From Bacteroidia bacterium (GTDB lineage Bacteria > Bacteroidota > Bacteroidia > Chitinophagales > UBA2359), in the NCBI GenBank assembly GCA_030427245.1, contig JAUHXA010000020.1, positions 1 through 64,000 on the forward strand: DNA of 64,000 nt, read 5' to 3'. Shown piece after piece: positions 34,698 through 42,823 of the stretch (position 1 is the stretch's first letter; each line of letters begins with the position of its first letter). The position numbers and the translations under genes are program-made. The notes under the pieces were generated by a model, which worked only from the letters and a program-made list of their open reading frames with translations, was not told the DNA's origin and did not search any database.

Positions 34698-37481
34698 TTA
34701 CCCCTCCAAAAAATTCCCTGGAGTCGTTCCATATTTATCCTTAAAACACTTAACAAAATAGGAAGTACTACTGAATCCCGTTTCAAAAGCAATTTCGGAA
34801 ACATTGCCCGTTTTTTGGCGGAGCAGTTCAGTAGCCTTTTGGAGGCGAAGATTGCGGATAAACTTATTGGCAGAAAGGTCGGTGAGTGCTTTTAGTTTGC
34901 GATTGAGATGTACACGACTCATACCAACGGCTTCTGCGAGGACTTCCACACCAAACTGTTCGTCCGAAAGGTGATTTTCGATGGTACTACAAACTTTCTC
35001 TAAAAAAGCTTGGTCGACAGGATTGGTCTGAATCGCTTTGGGTTCAATGTTGGGGGCTTCTGCAAATTGTTTTCGCAGTTGTCGCCGCACAGCAATCAAA
35101 TTGCGTACCCTAACCTCCAATTCTTTGGTATCAAAAGGTTTGACCAAATAATCGTCTGCTCCTGTTTCTAAACCATGCAATTTTTCCTCTTGAGCAGCTT
35201 TGGCAGTCAACAAAATAATGGGAATATGACTTGTGCGTTGGTCGGTTTTCAAGGTGTGACACACTTCGTAGCCGTTTTTTTTGGGCATCATCACATCACT
35301 AATCACTAAGTCAGGAAGGTACTGCAAAGCTTTTTCTATGCCATCTTGTCCATTGATAGCCTCCACGATTTCAAAAGATTGAACGAGATATTGTTTAATA
35401 TAAACCCTTACATCGGCATGGTCTTCAACGACCAATACGATAGGGCGTTTCTTATTGAAGGAAGGAATTTGGGGAGCTACGATATTGAAGGTTTCTTCAT
35501 GTAGTATTGAAGGAGCAAATTGATGCGGTATTTCTTCCATTGTAGGAGAAGCATCTTCCACAATTTCGCTTTTCTTCAAATGCTTTTTCCCTTTTGGCAG
35601 CAAAATGGTGAAGATTGTCCCTTTTTCGATAGTGCTTTGTACCTCAATGGTTCCCTTATGTAGTTCCACCAATTCTTTGACCAATGCCAAGCCTATGCCC
35701 GTTCCTTCGTGTTGGCGAATCTCGGAGCTGTCCACTTGATAAAATCGATTAAAGATATAGGGCAGTCTTGAAGCGGGAATGCCCATTCCATTGTCTTGTA
35801 CCTGAATCTCTACAAATTTGTCTTGTTCGGTCAGCAAAACGGCTACCTCTCCCTGTTCGTCCGTAAATTTGAGGGCATTGGAGAGGAGGTTGTACAGTAT
35901 TTTTTCGATTTTTTCTTGCTCTACATACAGCAAAATCGTGTCTTTTTGACTCACAAAATGCAGACGAATGTCTTTGGTCTCCGCCAAAGATTCAAAAGAC
36001 ATCACAATGCCCTTCACCAGAGGGGTGAAATTTTGTTTGCTTGCCTTCAAAGTCATTTTACCCGCCTCCAATTTGGAGAGGTCGAGTAGTTGGTTGATGA
36101 GTTGCAGCAATCTTTGGGCTTGATGGTGTGCTACCTTCAAAAGGTTTTTATCCTGTTCATTTTTTTGTTTTTCCATCACCTGCTTTACTGGACCTAAGAC
36201 CAAGGTAAGTGGCGTTCTAAATTCATGGCTGATGTTGGCAAAAAAGCGGGATTTCAAATGGTCGAGTTCTTCAAAACGGCGTTTTTCACTCCGAATCTTA
36301 TTTACTTTGTCAAATAAAGCGTAAAACAGGATGCCCGAAAAAACAATGGTACTCACCTGAAAGCCGTATCTAACAATTTGGACATATTTGTTACCAAACG
36401 ATACAACATATAATTGCATTATTCCTGCAACGAAAAGAATCCCTATTGAAAACAATAAAATACGTGCTGGTTTGATTTTTTCAAAAGCCAATAGAACTAT
36501 TGGGATGATAGCCAACACAGTCCATATCAAAACACTATAATTTACAGCAACCATTGCCGTATTTGGATCTGGGAGAAACCCTGCTGCTATATGAACAGTA
36601 GTAATGAAAAAGGCATAAGTCCAGTAGGTGTAATAATATTTGGGCAAATGTTTTTTCAACTGAATATAATCAGAGACAAATAAGGAAATAGACAGCATCA
36701 AGCCCGAAGTGATGGAAATCATAGTAGCTGCCTGATTCACCTGAAATTGATAAATGAAAAAATTCTGTAAAACCGAGTTTATATGCCAGAAATAAGCTGT
36801 AAAGAAAAAGGTCAATAAAGCAAAATAGATAAAGGTTCTCTCTCGAAATATACCAAACATAAATAGGCTCACCAACGAAAATAGAACCATCACCCCACCA
36901 TAAAAAAATTGCCAATTGTACATTAGTATCAAAGTGTTTATACGTGACTTTGAATTATAAATAGACATATGAGCTATATGCGATTTATCTGTTGGCTTGT
37001 TAACACTCAGTTTGATATAATAAAGCAAGTCTTCTTTGCTCTTGAGACGGATTGGAACATAGTTACTAATAGAATTCAAATTTTTGTTGTGAGGATTTAC
37101 TGCTTGAATCGTCTTACTTTCCTCTATGACTTGACTATTCTCAATTGTATACACCGATACAGTATCAATATCATGACATAGAGTGAAATAACTATTGAGT
37201 GTTTGACTTCCTTCATTAACCAACCGAAATCTTATCCAAGCGGTAGTTCCTTCTTCCATTTTTTCATTCTTGTTCTGCAATGGAGCAAATAAAGAATCTG
37301 GAAGTAGAAGGACTTCTTCAATGCTGTGTTTTTTCGCTTCTTCAAAAAAAACATTCAGGGAATCTCCTATCCCAACCCTATCTGCAGGATTTTCATCGTA
37401 GGTATAAGTATAGATGGGGTTTTCTACAAACAATTGGAGAACAAATAAAAATGAGGATATAAACAGTAGGGGTAAACGCAT
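34698..37481 (-). CDS. Hybrid sensor histidine kinase / response regulator / AraC-type protein
   Basis: A 927-residue one-protein two-component system. A signal peptide and an extracellular 7TMR-DISM-type sensory domain (about 25-180) precede seven membrane helices (about 190-385). A histidine kinase core follows: HEFRTPLTLVLGP at about residue 415 has the phosphoacceptor His, and DNGMGIPASRLPYIFNRFYQ and GTGIGLALVKELV belong to the ATPase. The receiver domain at about 670-790 has LVISDVMMPKKNG with the Asp. An AraC-type HTH (about 820-925, EIAFETGFSSTSYFVKCF) ends it. It senses an unknown outside signal and controls transcription directly. Target genes are unknown. Confidence 0.93.
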   Translation of the reverse strand: MRLPLLFISSFLFVLQLFVENPIYTYTYDENPADRVGIGDSLNVFFEEAKKHSIEEVLLLPDSLFAPLQNKNEKMEEGTTAWIRFRLVNEGSQTLNSYFTLCHDIDTVSVYTIENSQVIEESKTIQAVNPHNKNLNSISNYVPIRLKSKEDLLYYIKLSVNKPTDKSHIAHMSIYNSKSRINTLILMYNWQFFYGGVMVLFSLVSLFMFGIFRERTFIYFALLTFFFTAYFWHINSVLQNFFIYQFQVNQAATMISITSGLMLSISLFVSDYIQLKKHLPKYYYTYWTYAFFITTVHIAAGFLPDPNTAMVAVNYSVLIWTVLAIIPIVLLAFEKIKPARILLFSIGILFVAGIMQLYVVSFGNKYVQIVRYGFQVSTIVFSGILFYALFDKVNKIRSEKRRFEELDHLKSRFFANISHEFRTPLTLVLGPVKQVMEKQKNEQDKNLLKVAHHQAQRLLQLINQLLDLSKLEAGKMTLKASKQNFTPLVKGIVMSFESLAETKDIRLHFVSQKDTILLYVEQEKIEKILYNLLSNALKFTDEQGEVAVLLTEQDKFVEIQVQDNGMGIPASRLPYIFNRFYQVDSSEIRQHEGTGIGLALVKELVELHKGTIEVQSTIEKGTIFTILLPKGKKHLKKSEIVEDASPTMEEIPHQFAPSILHEETFNIVAPQIPSFNKKRPIVLVVEDHADVRVYIKQYLVQSFEIVEAINGQDGIEKALQYLPDLVISDVMMPKKNGYEVCHTLKTDQRTSHIPIILLTAKAAQEEKLHGLETGADDYLVKPFDTKELEVRVRNLIAVRRQLRKQFAEAPNIEPKAIQTNPVDQAFLEKVCSTIENHLSDEQFGVEVLAEAVGMSRVHLNRKLKALTDLSANKFIRNLRLQKATELLRQKTGNVSEIAFETGFSSTSYFVKCFKDKYGTTPGNFLEG

Positions 37482-37562
37482 GAACGGGTTTTTGAAGGCT
37501 AAGATAGGAAATAAAATCTGTCGTTATTTTTGAGGGAAATTTGAAAAGAATAAAACCAAATG
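37482..37562. other. Short AT-rich gap before site 8
   Basis: AT-rich sequence between the divergent hybrid kinase start and promoter-like site 8. Nothing else is recognised. Confidence 0.4.
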
Positions 37563-37593
37563 GGTAACCTTTTGTTTCGTTTTGCTATCAATG
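37563..37593 (+). promoter_or_regulatory. Bipartite promoter-like motif, site 8
   Basis: GGTAACC (37563-37569), 13 bases, TGCTATCAATG (37583-37593). It is the only site with 13 bases between the halves. The only downstream gene of normal size, the GNAT gene, starts 450 nt away, so the site seems to serve the small decayed ORF that follows. Confidence 0.5.
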
Positions 37594-37746
37594 TCCGATG
37601 AACAAACTATTTCATTTCAAGTAGGAGAAGAAAACTATCGATTGATTGCTCCACTCATCCGAAATAGTGATTCCTACTCTATCTGTCATTATTAGAATGA
37701 ATGGCAATAATTTCTGAACGAAGCAAATTTCGTCCTACCGATTTGA
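37591..37746 (+). pseudogene. Possible decayed small ORF under site 8
   Basis: ATG 37591 opens 34 codons (MSDEQTISFQVGEENYRLI...) to a TAG at 37693. Reading on in the same frame past this stop and a TAA at 37708 gives protein-like residues (NEWQ, then FLNEANFVLPI) to a TGA at 37744. That suggests a small gene interrupted by two stops. I do not recognise the product, and chance is not excluded. Confidence 0.3.
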
Positions 37747-38042
37747 AATCTAAAAAGTTTCGGAATTCATCGAACTTGCCCATTGAAAAAGTCACAATAA
37801 GGTTAAATTTTACATACGCTCATTTTTTTTATGAGAAGAAATTATATGAAAAACTTTGCCAAAGCCATTGATACCAAATGTTTTGTTCAAAGCGTTTATG
37901 GAGTAAGAGTGGTATTAAAAGTAGAAATGGGAAGGAGGAAATAATTATGGAATAAAAATTGATTTGTTAAGGTATATGACATAAGTAGGAAGCAGATAAG
38001 GTGGTAAATTTCCTTACCTTTATCCAAATAAAACCTGCCCCT
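37747..38042. other. Gap before the GNAT gene
   Basis: No convincing gene. A TTACCTTTA stretch near 38013-38021 loosely resembles the TAnnTTTG -7 box of Bacteroidota and could be the GNAT promoter; this is weak. Confidence 0.3.
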
Positions 38043-38534
38043 ATGCTCAATTATTTTAAAAACGCTACTAAGCCCATGAACAGAGAAACAAACATCAACA
38101 GCAATTATTCTATCCAATTGATTTCTCCCAAAAATCCCTTATTGGTTGAGGCAATCAAATTGCGTTTTGAAGTTTTTGTGTGGGAGCAGCGTGTTCCCAT
38201 CGAAATGGAAGTAGATGAATATGATCGCCGATGCAATCATTTGGTGGTGTTAGACAAACAACAAAGAGTCGTTGGTACTCTTAGATTGGTGTCACAGGGC
38301 GAAAATGTAAAAATGGGGCGTTTTGTGATTCGAAAATCTCACCGACGCAGAGGGTTGGGGACATGGATGATGCAGGCTGTCCTCAAAATTGCCAAGCAAA
38401 AAGGCTTTCAATACATGATTTTGGAAGCACAAACTTATGTCGTTTCTTTCTACGAAAACTTGGGTTTTGAAGTGACAAGTGAGGAGTTTATGGATGCAGG
38501 AATCCCACACAAGCGAATGAGTAAGGCGCTTTAA
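38043..38534 (+). CDS. GNAT family N-acetyltransferase
   Basis: From ATG 38043 about 163 residues; ATG 38076 is also possible, and a GTG at 38001 is unlikely. The acetyl-CoA site is RFVIRKSHRRRGLGTWMMQA near residue 90, with the R/Q-x-x-G-x-G/A loop as RRGLGT, and the C-terminal FYENLGFEV is conserved in the family. It resembles ElaA/YitI-type small GNAT proteins. The substrate (amine, peptide or small molecule) is unknown. It converges on the glycosyltransferase gene, with 11 bp between the stops. Confidence 0.88.
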   Translation: MLNYFKNATKPMNRETNINSNYSIQLISPKNPLLVEAIKLRFEVFVWEQRVPIEMEVDEYDRRCNHLVVLDKQQRVVGTLRLVSQGENVKMGRFVIRKSHRRRGLGTWMMQAVLKIAKQKGFQYMILEAQTYVVSFYENLGFEVTSEEFMDAGIPHKRMSKAL

Positions 38535-38545
38535 GGTAAGGCAAA

Positions 38546-39742
38546 CTAACTTAGCTTTGCATCACACCGTTTCAACAGTTCTTCAATCGCTTCTTCCAAC
38601 AATTGAGAGCATTCTAACTTCCTATCAAAACCCGAATAATCTTTAGACTCTCTCCATGCTTTTTGTAGTTCAAATTTAGATTGAGAGGTGGTGAAAAAAA
38701 TGCCTTTTGACTGGAAATAGTCAGCCAAATAAATTTGTTCGGTTTGTCCTGGCGTAGGAATCAAAATCGCATTTTTACCCAAAGTTGCTAAGTCCATAAT
38801 GGTACTATAACCCGACCTCGCTATCACGACATCGGCTGTCAATAAAACTTGGTTCAAATCTTTGGCGGTTAGAAAATTAACCGTTTGGAGGTTTGAAGTT
38901 AATTGATGAAAAACTTGCTGCTCGGTTATACCTTTTACAATCAATACTTTCAAATCGGTTTGAAGGACTTGTTTTCGAAGCATTTCTTCAAACAATGTGC
39001 GTTGGGGTTCAGGCCCTGACAAGACTGCAACTATATCGTATTTTTCCTTCAAAAAATCGCACAGTCTTTTATTCTGCTCCACGATTGGTTCTTTTCGCAT
39101 CCTCGAAAGCGCACCTACAAAGCGAAATTTATCATTGGATAAAGCCTCTGCATGTGCCAAGTCGCCACTCAAGCTTTGACTTATTGAAGGGAAATCGGGA
39201 ATCCAACATTGAGAAAAAGGACGAATAAAGCGCATTTGTGTCTTTGCTACCATGCCCTCCAAAAATTGAAGGAAAGGAGGCATTTTCAAAAAAAGTTGGT
39301 GACTTACAAAAATAGAAGGAATACCATTCACATAACAACCATAACGATTGTCGGAAATAATGGCGTTAATTTTTTCATTTTTAACAATCTGTTGAATCGC
39401 TCTCTGCTCTTGTTGAATGACCCTCAAAATTTTTGGAATTTGCCAAAGCATAGTTGGTAACAATCCAATAGTATGACCACTGTAGTGAATATCATAAGCA
39501 GGTAGTTCAATGTGCTGCAAAGCAGGATACTCTTTCTTCAACAATGCCAGTGCCCGACCATCACTTGCAATAACGACAGTGATGTTTTTTTTTAAAAGTG
39601 CATTGATGATGGGCATACACCGAGTAGCATGTCCAAGCCCCCAATTTAAAGGTGCAACGATAACTTTCAAACGGACATTCGATTCAAAAATAGGAGTCTT
39701 TTTACTAGTCAAGTTCATTTTATTTAAAGAGACTTCGTACAT
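38546..39742 (-). CDS. Glycosyltransferase, UDP-sugar (GT28/MurG-like fold)
   Basis: From ATG 39742 about 398 residues (ATG 39718 is 8 residues later and also plausible). VAPLNWGLGHATRCMPIINA near the N terminus is the typical GT-B acceptor-side loop. The C-terminal half has a donor-site-like VIARSGYSTIMDLATLGKN with the following PTPGQTEQ. It would transfer a sugar from a nucleotide donor to a lipid or other acceptor. Membrane helices are absent; it is probably membrane-associated. No neighbouring polysaccharide genes identify its pathway. Confidence 0.82.
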   Translation of the reverse strand: MYEVSLNKMNLTSKKTPIFESNVRLKVIVAPLNWGLGHATRCMPIINALLKKNITVVIASDGRALALLKKEYPALQHIELPAYDIHYSGHTIGLLPTMLWQIPKILRVIQQEQRAIQQIVKNEKINAIISDNRYGCYVNGIPSIFVSHQLFLKMPPFLQFLEGMVAKTQMRFIRPFSQCWIPDFPSISQSLSGDLAHAEALSNDKFRFVGALSRMRKEPIVEQNKRLCDFLKEKYDIVAVLSGPEPQRTLFEEMLRKQVLQTDLKVLIVKGITEQQVFHQLTSNLQTVNFLTAKDLNQVLLTADVVIARSGYSTIMDLATLGKNAILIPTPGQTEQIYLADYFQSKGIFFTTSQSKFELQKAWRESKDYSGFDRKLECSQLLEEAIEELLKRCDAKLS

Positions 39743-39826
39743 TTGAGAAAGACAGAATTTTATCAATATCTATTTTTATCTTAAACATTTTTTTTAGCAA
39801 AAAGACAAAGAGAATATAATGATGAT

Positions 39827-39938
39827 TTAATACCCAGTCTTTCCTTTAGTGTTACCTTTAAGCCAATCTGTAGTCTGTTCTTTAGAAAGGTATAGTTTTT
39901 GTACTTCATCTAAAGAGAGATGCCCATATTTTAATCAT
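39827..39938 (-). pseudogene. Possible short coding remnant
   Basis: In this gene-free 370-bp interval (39743-40112) the - strand reads LKYGHLSLDEVQKLYLSKEQ and then TTDWLKGNTKGKTGY before a stop at 39827. A stop sits just upstream and there is no start codon. The residue mix looks protein-like, so it may be the end of a lost gene. The rest of the interval shows nothing. Confidence 0.22.
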
Positions 39939-40112
39939 ATCACGACACTTCACACATTTGAGCTGACTTTCTGGATAAATCTATAAAAAGTCAGTAAAAG
40001 TATGTACAATAATCTAACTTTTACTCCTTCAAAACTGTTAACTTCTTAAACAAGCGATGGGAACACCACCAATTCGACGGCTAAGAAGTTTAACGATAAA
40101 TTTTAATTGCCT

Positions 40113-40613
40113 ATGAAGTTTCGTCGACTTACTTATGAAGAGCTAGAGGAACGCACCTCGCAGTTCATCAAATTTTTAGCCAAAAACTCCATTGATACGT
40201 CTCAATGGTCAGAGTTGTTGGAAACCAAGCCTGAATATGCCCGAAAACTGGTAGATGATTTCAGTGATTTAGTTATGGAACATACCTTGAATAAGGTTGA
40301 ATTTTTGGAGCATCGAACCGACAATGATTTGAAGGTTTATAAGCTACTCAAAACCAAGGTGATTGTCATTCACCTTCAAATTGGGGAGAAAACAGGCTTG
40401 AATCTAAGGCGTTATGCTTCTGTTGCCAATTTGCTTTCTGGATTAGAGCGGGATATGTGGGAGGCTATTCGGTTGAACATATATGAATATAAATATAAAA
40501 GAGAGAGAGCACAAGAGATATTTCAATTGATGGAATCGGAGTGTTTTATTACCCACAAAAACGAATTTGCTGCGCTTTACAAGCTGATTCAAAATGGCAG
40601 TAGGGCTACCTGA
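40113..40613 (+). CDS. Conserved Bacteroidota protein of unknown function (DUF6495-like)
   Basis: A 166-residue soluble protein from ATG 40113. The N terminus (MKFRRLTYEELEERTSQFIK) is, to my memory, typical of a Bacteroidota family named DUF6495. It is helix-rich with no membrane segment or signal. The gene precedes an LpxH-like gene by 78 bp on the same strand, and the two may be cotranscribed. Function is unknown; the family assignment is from memory only. Confidence 0.7.
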   Translation: MKFRRLTYEELEERTSQFIKFLAKNSIDTSQWSELLETKPEYARKLVDDFSDLVMEHTLNKVEFLEHRTDNDLKVYKLLKTKVIVIHLQIGEKTGLNLRRYASVANLLSGLERDMWEAIRLNIYEYKYKRERAQEIFQLMESECFITHKNEFAALYKLIQNGSRAT

Positions 40614-40691
40614 TTTTTTTGTCTTATCGAATAAAGAAATGAAAATTAGTCGTAATTTTGATTTTCATTGTTAGTCTAATTTTCGTTTTGA

Positions 40692-41450
40692 ATGGCTATT
40701 GCCGAAAAAAAAGTTTATTTCGCTTCTGATTTACATTTAGGTGCGCCTACACTCGAAGCCAGCAAAATACGTGAAAAACGTTTTGTGAGGTGGCTCGACA
40801 GCATCAAACACGATGCAAGTGCCTTGTATTTGGTTGGCGATTTATTCGACTTTTGGTTTGAATACAAAACCGTAGTACCGAGAGGTTATTTGCGTTTTTT
40901 CGGCAAGTTGATTGAATTGAAGGATATGGGAGTAGAAATTTTGGTTTTTACTGGCAACCACGATGTCTGGATGTTCGATTATTTTCAAGAAGAGTTAGAC
41001 ATTCCTGTATATTACCAACCTATCACTCGAAACATCGGCGGTAAAACTTTCTTTATTGGTCATGGCGACGGTTTGGGCCCAGACGATAAGGGCTACAAAT
41101 TCCTTAAAAAAGTCTTCACCAACCGAGTCTGTCAATGGCTGTTTGCACGCCTTCATCCCAACTTTGCAATTGGACTTGCCAACTACTTTTCTCGCAAAAG
41201 TCGTGGTCAAGAAAAACCAGAAGACATTTTTTTGGGTGAAGACAAAGAATGGCTCGTATTGTACTCCAAAAGAAAGCTCATACAAAACCCCGATATTGAT
41301 TATTTTATCTTCGGACACCGACATTTACCCTTAGACATACGACTGAGCGACAAAAGCCGTTATGTGAACTTAGGTGACTGGATTAAATACAATTCTTATG
41401 CACAATTTGATGGACAAAATTTACAACTCAGCTATTTTGAAAGCACTTAG
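40692..41450 (+). CDS. UDP-2,3-diacylglucosamine diphosphatase-like phosphoesterase (LpxH-like)
   Basis: A 252-residue metallophosphoesterase. The metal motifs are in order: SDLHLGAP near residue 11, GDLFDFWFEY near residue 51, GNHD near residue 81, GHGDG near residue 122 and FGHRH near residue 202. The tandem GDLFDFW and the spacing fit LpxH, which cleaves UDP-2,3-diacylglucosamine in lipid A synthesis. The product would be lipid X and UMP. Related Bacteroidota proteins also exist with other roles, so the lpxH name is not given. Its 3' end overlaps the next gene by 41 bp. Confidence 0.85.
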   Translation: MAIAEKKVYFASDLHLGAPTLEASKIREKRFVRWLDSIKHDASALYLVGDLFDFWFEYKTVVPRGYLRFFGKLIELKDMGVEILVFTGNHDVWMFDYFQEELDIPVYYQPITRNIGGKTFFIGHGDGLGPDDKGYKFLKKVFTNRVCQWLFARLHPNFAIGLANYFSRKSRGQEKPEDIFLGEDKEWLVLYSKRKLIQNPDIDYFIFGHRHLPLDIRLSDKSRYVNLGDWIKYNSYAQFDGQNLQLSYFEST

Positions 41451-42270
41451 CTTGTGTTTGGTGGTAGGAACACTTTGGGCGTTTACCTTTGCCAATGAAG
41501 ACAATTATCAACTCGTCAGTACGATTCCTGTTGAAGGGAAGTTCATGGCAACTGATTTTTTGAAAAATGCCTATGTCATTACCGAACGCAATCAGGTGAT
41601 GAAATACGATTCAGTAGGCAATTTGGTCGGTAATTTTAGTGAAAGCAAGTTTGGCAATCCGACTTCGGTTGATGCTACGAGTCCTTTCAATGTCTTGATC
41701 TTCTTCAAGGATTTTGCAACGGCGGTTACAACTGATATGCGCTTGAATACCCGCCGATTGTACAAACTTTCTAATATTGGTATCAAGAACATTGCAGCAG
41801 TCGCTCTATCTCACGACAATTATATTTGGATATATGATGAGGACGAAAACCGTCTCAAAAAAATTAATCCGAACTATGAAGAGATTTACAAAAGCTTAGA
41901 CATTCAGCAGTTGGTAGGTGAAGAAGTGCACCCCAATTTTATCATAGAACGCACTATTTCGGGTAGTCATCTGGTGTTTTTAGGTGTTCCAAATATGGGC
42001 ATTATGGTCTTTGATATGTTTGGGAATTATTATACGTCTATTCCCAACCATAGCCTACAAGCCGAAAACTTGACTTCTTTTCAAATCATCAACGATAAGA
42101 TTGTTTATTTCTTTGATGGTCAAGTGATGGTTTACGACTTTTTTACCAAAGAAATTTCTGCCCTGAATATTCCTCACACTACTCATTCGCAGGTGGTAAA
42201 TATCGAAAGAGGACAGCTTTTTTTGTTGAATAATAAAGAATTGAAGATGTATGCAAGGACGGTGAACTGA
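41410..42270 (+). CDS. Secreted protein of unknown function
   Basis: About 286 residues from ATG 41410 (ATG 41398 is also possible). The signal peptide spans about 1-26, ending in FAN. The remaining sequence has repeating short beta-like stretches (YIWIYDEDENRLKKI, SHLVFLGVPNMGIMVFDMFG), as in a beta-propeller. No T9SS tail is visible. The start overlaps the LpxH-like gene by 41 bp in another frame, so the two genes are probably cotranscribed and translationally coupled. I do not recognise a family. Confidence 0.68.
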   Translation: MDKIYNSAILKALSLCLVVGTLWAFTFANEDNYQLVSTIPVEGKFMATDFLKNAYVITERNQVMKYDSVGNLVGNFSESKFGNPTSVDATSPFNVLIFFKDFATAVTTDMRLNTRRLYKLSNIGIKNIAAVALSHDNYIWIYDEDENRLKKINPNYEEIYKSLDIQQLVGEEVHPNFIIERTISGSHLVFLGVPNMGIMVFDMFGNYYTSIPNHSLQAENLTSFQIINDKIVYFFDGQVMVYDFFTKEISALNIPHTTHSQVVNIERGQLFLLNNKELKMYARTVN

Positions 42271-42359
42271 CAGCTCAACGGAGATTTGTGCCATCTATCG
42301 GCAACTATAAACCGTCTGTCGAATTGTAGTGGATTAAAATTTTAGTTAGACTTATATTT

Positions 42360-42489
42360 GTACTGTGAAGTTTGAGAAAACATTACAGTACACACAAATA
42401 TTAACACACATACACAGGTATATTTTTCTTTTGAGTGAAGATAAAAAACTGGTAGTCGTCTTATTAGGACATAAACTACCAGTTTTTTT
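42360..42489 (+). ncRNA. Candidate structured small RNA
   Basis: TATATTTG (42353-42360) fits the TAnnTTTG -7 box of Bacteroidota, but no clear -33 box is visible. Just after it, GTACTGT (42360-42366) pairs with ACAGTAC (42385-42391). The stretch ends in a strong hairpin, AAAAAACTGGTAGT (42443-42456) with ACTACCAGTTTTTT (42475-42488), plus a T-run. No ORF of note lies inside. It could instead be just the terminator of the gene ending at 42270. Confidence 0.35.
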
Positions 42490-42490
42490 G
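42443..42490 (+). terminator. Strong rho-independent terminator
   Basis: A 14-bp stem, AAAAAACTGGTAGT/ACTACCAGTTTTTT, with an 18-base loop and seven T's after the GC part. It would end transcription from the candidate small RNA or from the 41410-42270 gene. Confidence 0.85.
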
Positions 42491-42762
42491 TTTTACCCCC
42501 TCAAAAGCCTCCCTTTATGTGTCAATTTCCAAAAAAAGAAAATGTTTTTATTTTATTGTAAATCAATTTATTGAATGGGATAGGATTTCAAAAAAGCAAG
42601 ATAATGAGTAGATAAGTAAGTCAAATTTTGGGTTTTCTTTCCTTTGGCTTGTGCCTTCAATGGTTGAGATTTGGAAAAGAATGAGGTAATTGTCTGTAAA
42701 TAAATCCAATACGGCAATTATTTCAAATATTTATTTTTCCTAATTTTTTAAACCCATTTACA

Positions 42763-42823
42763 ATGAAACAAGCCCACGCTTTTTCTTCGAAGGCATTTTA
42801 TATATTATGCCCCCCCCCTATGT
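42763..42823 (+). other. Out-of-frame leader with a nine-C tract upstream of the giant adhesin
   Basis: An ATG at 42763 starts MKQAHAFSSKAFYILCPP. The run of nine C's is at 42810-42818. With nine C's this frame continues to a TAA soon after. Removing one C joins it to the downstream 1,647-codon frame, giving a good signal peptide. This may be a slip-strand phase-variation switch, or a sequencing error. Confidence 0.6.

Noticed and set aside
42365-42574. 69-codon ORF between the unknown secreted protein and the adhesin
   Set aside because: It overlaps the strong terminator at 42443-42490 and has no family likeness.
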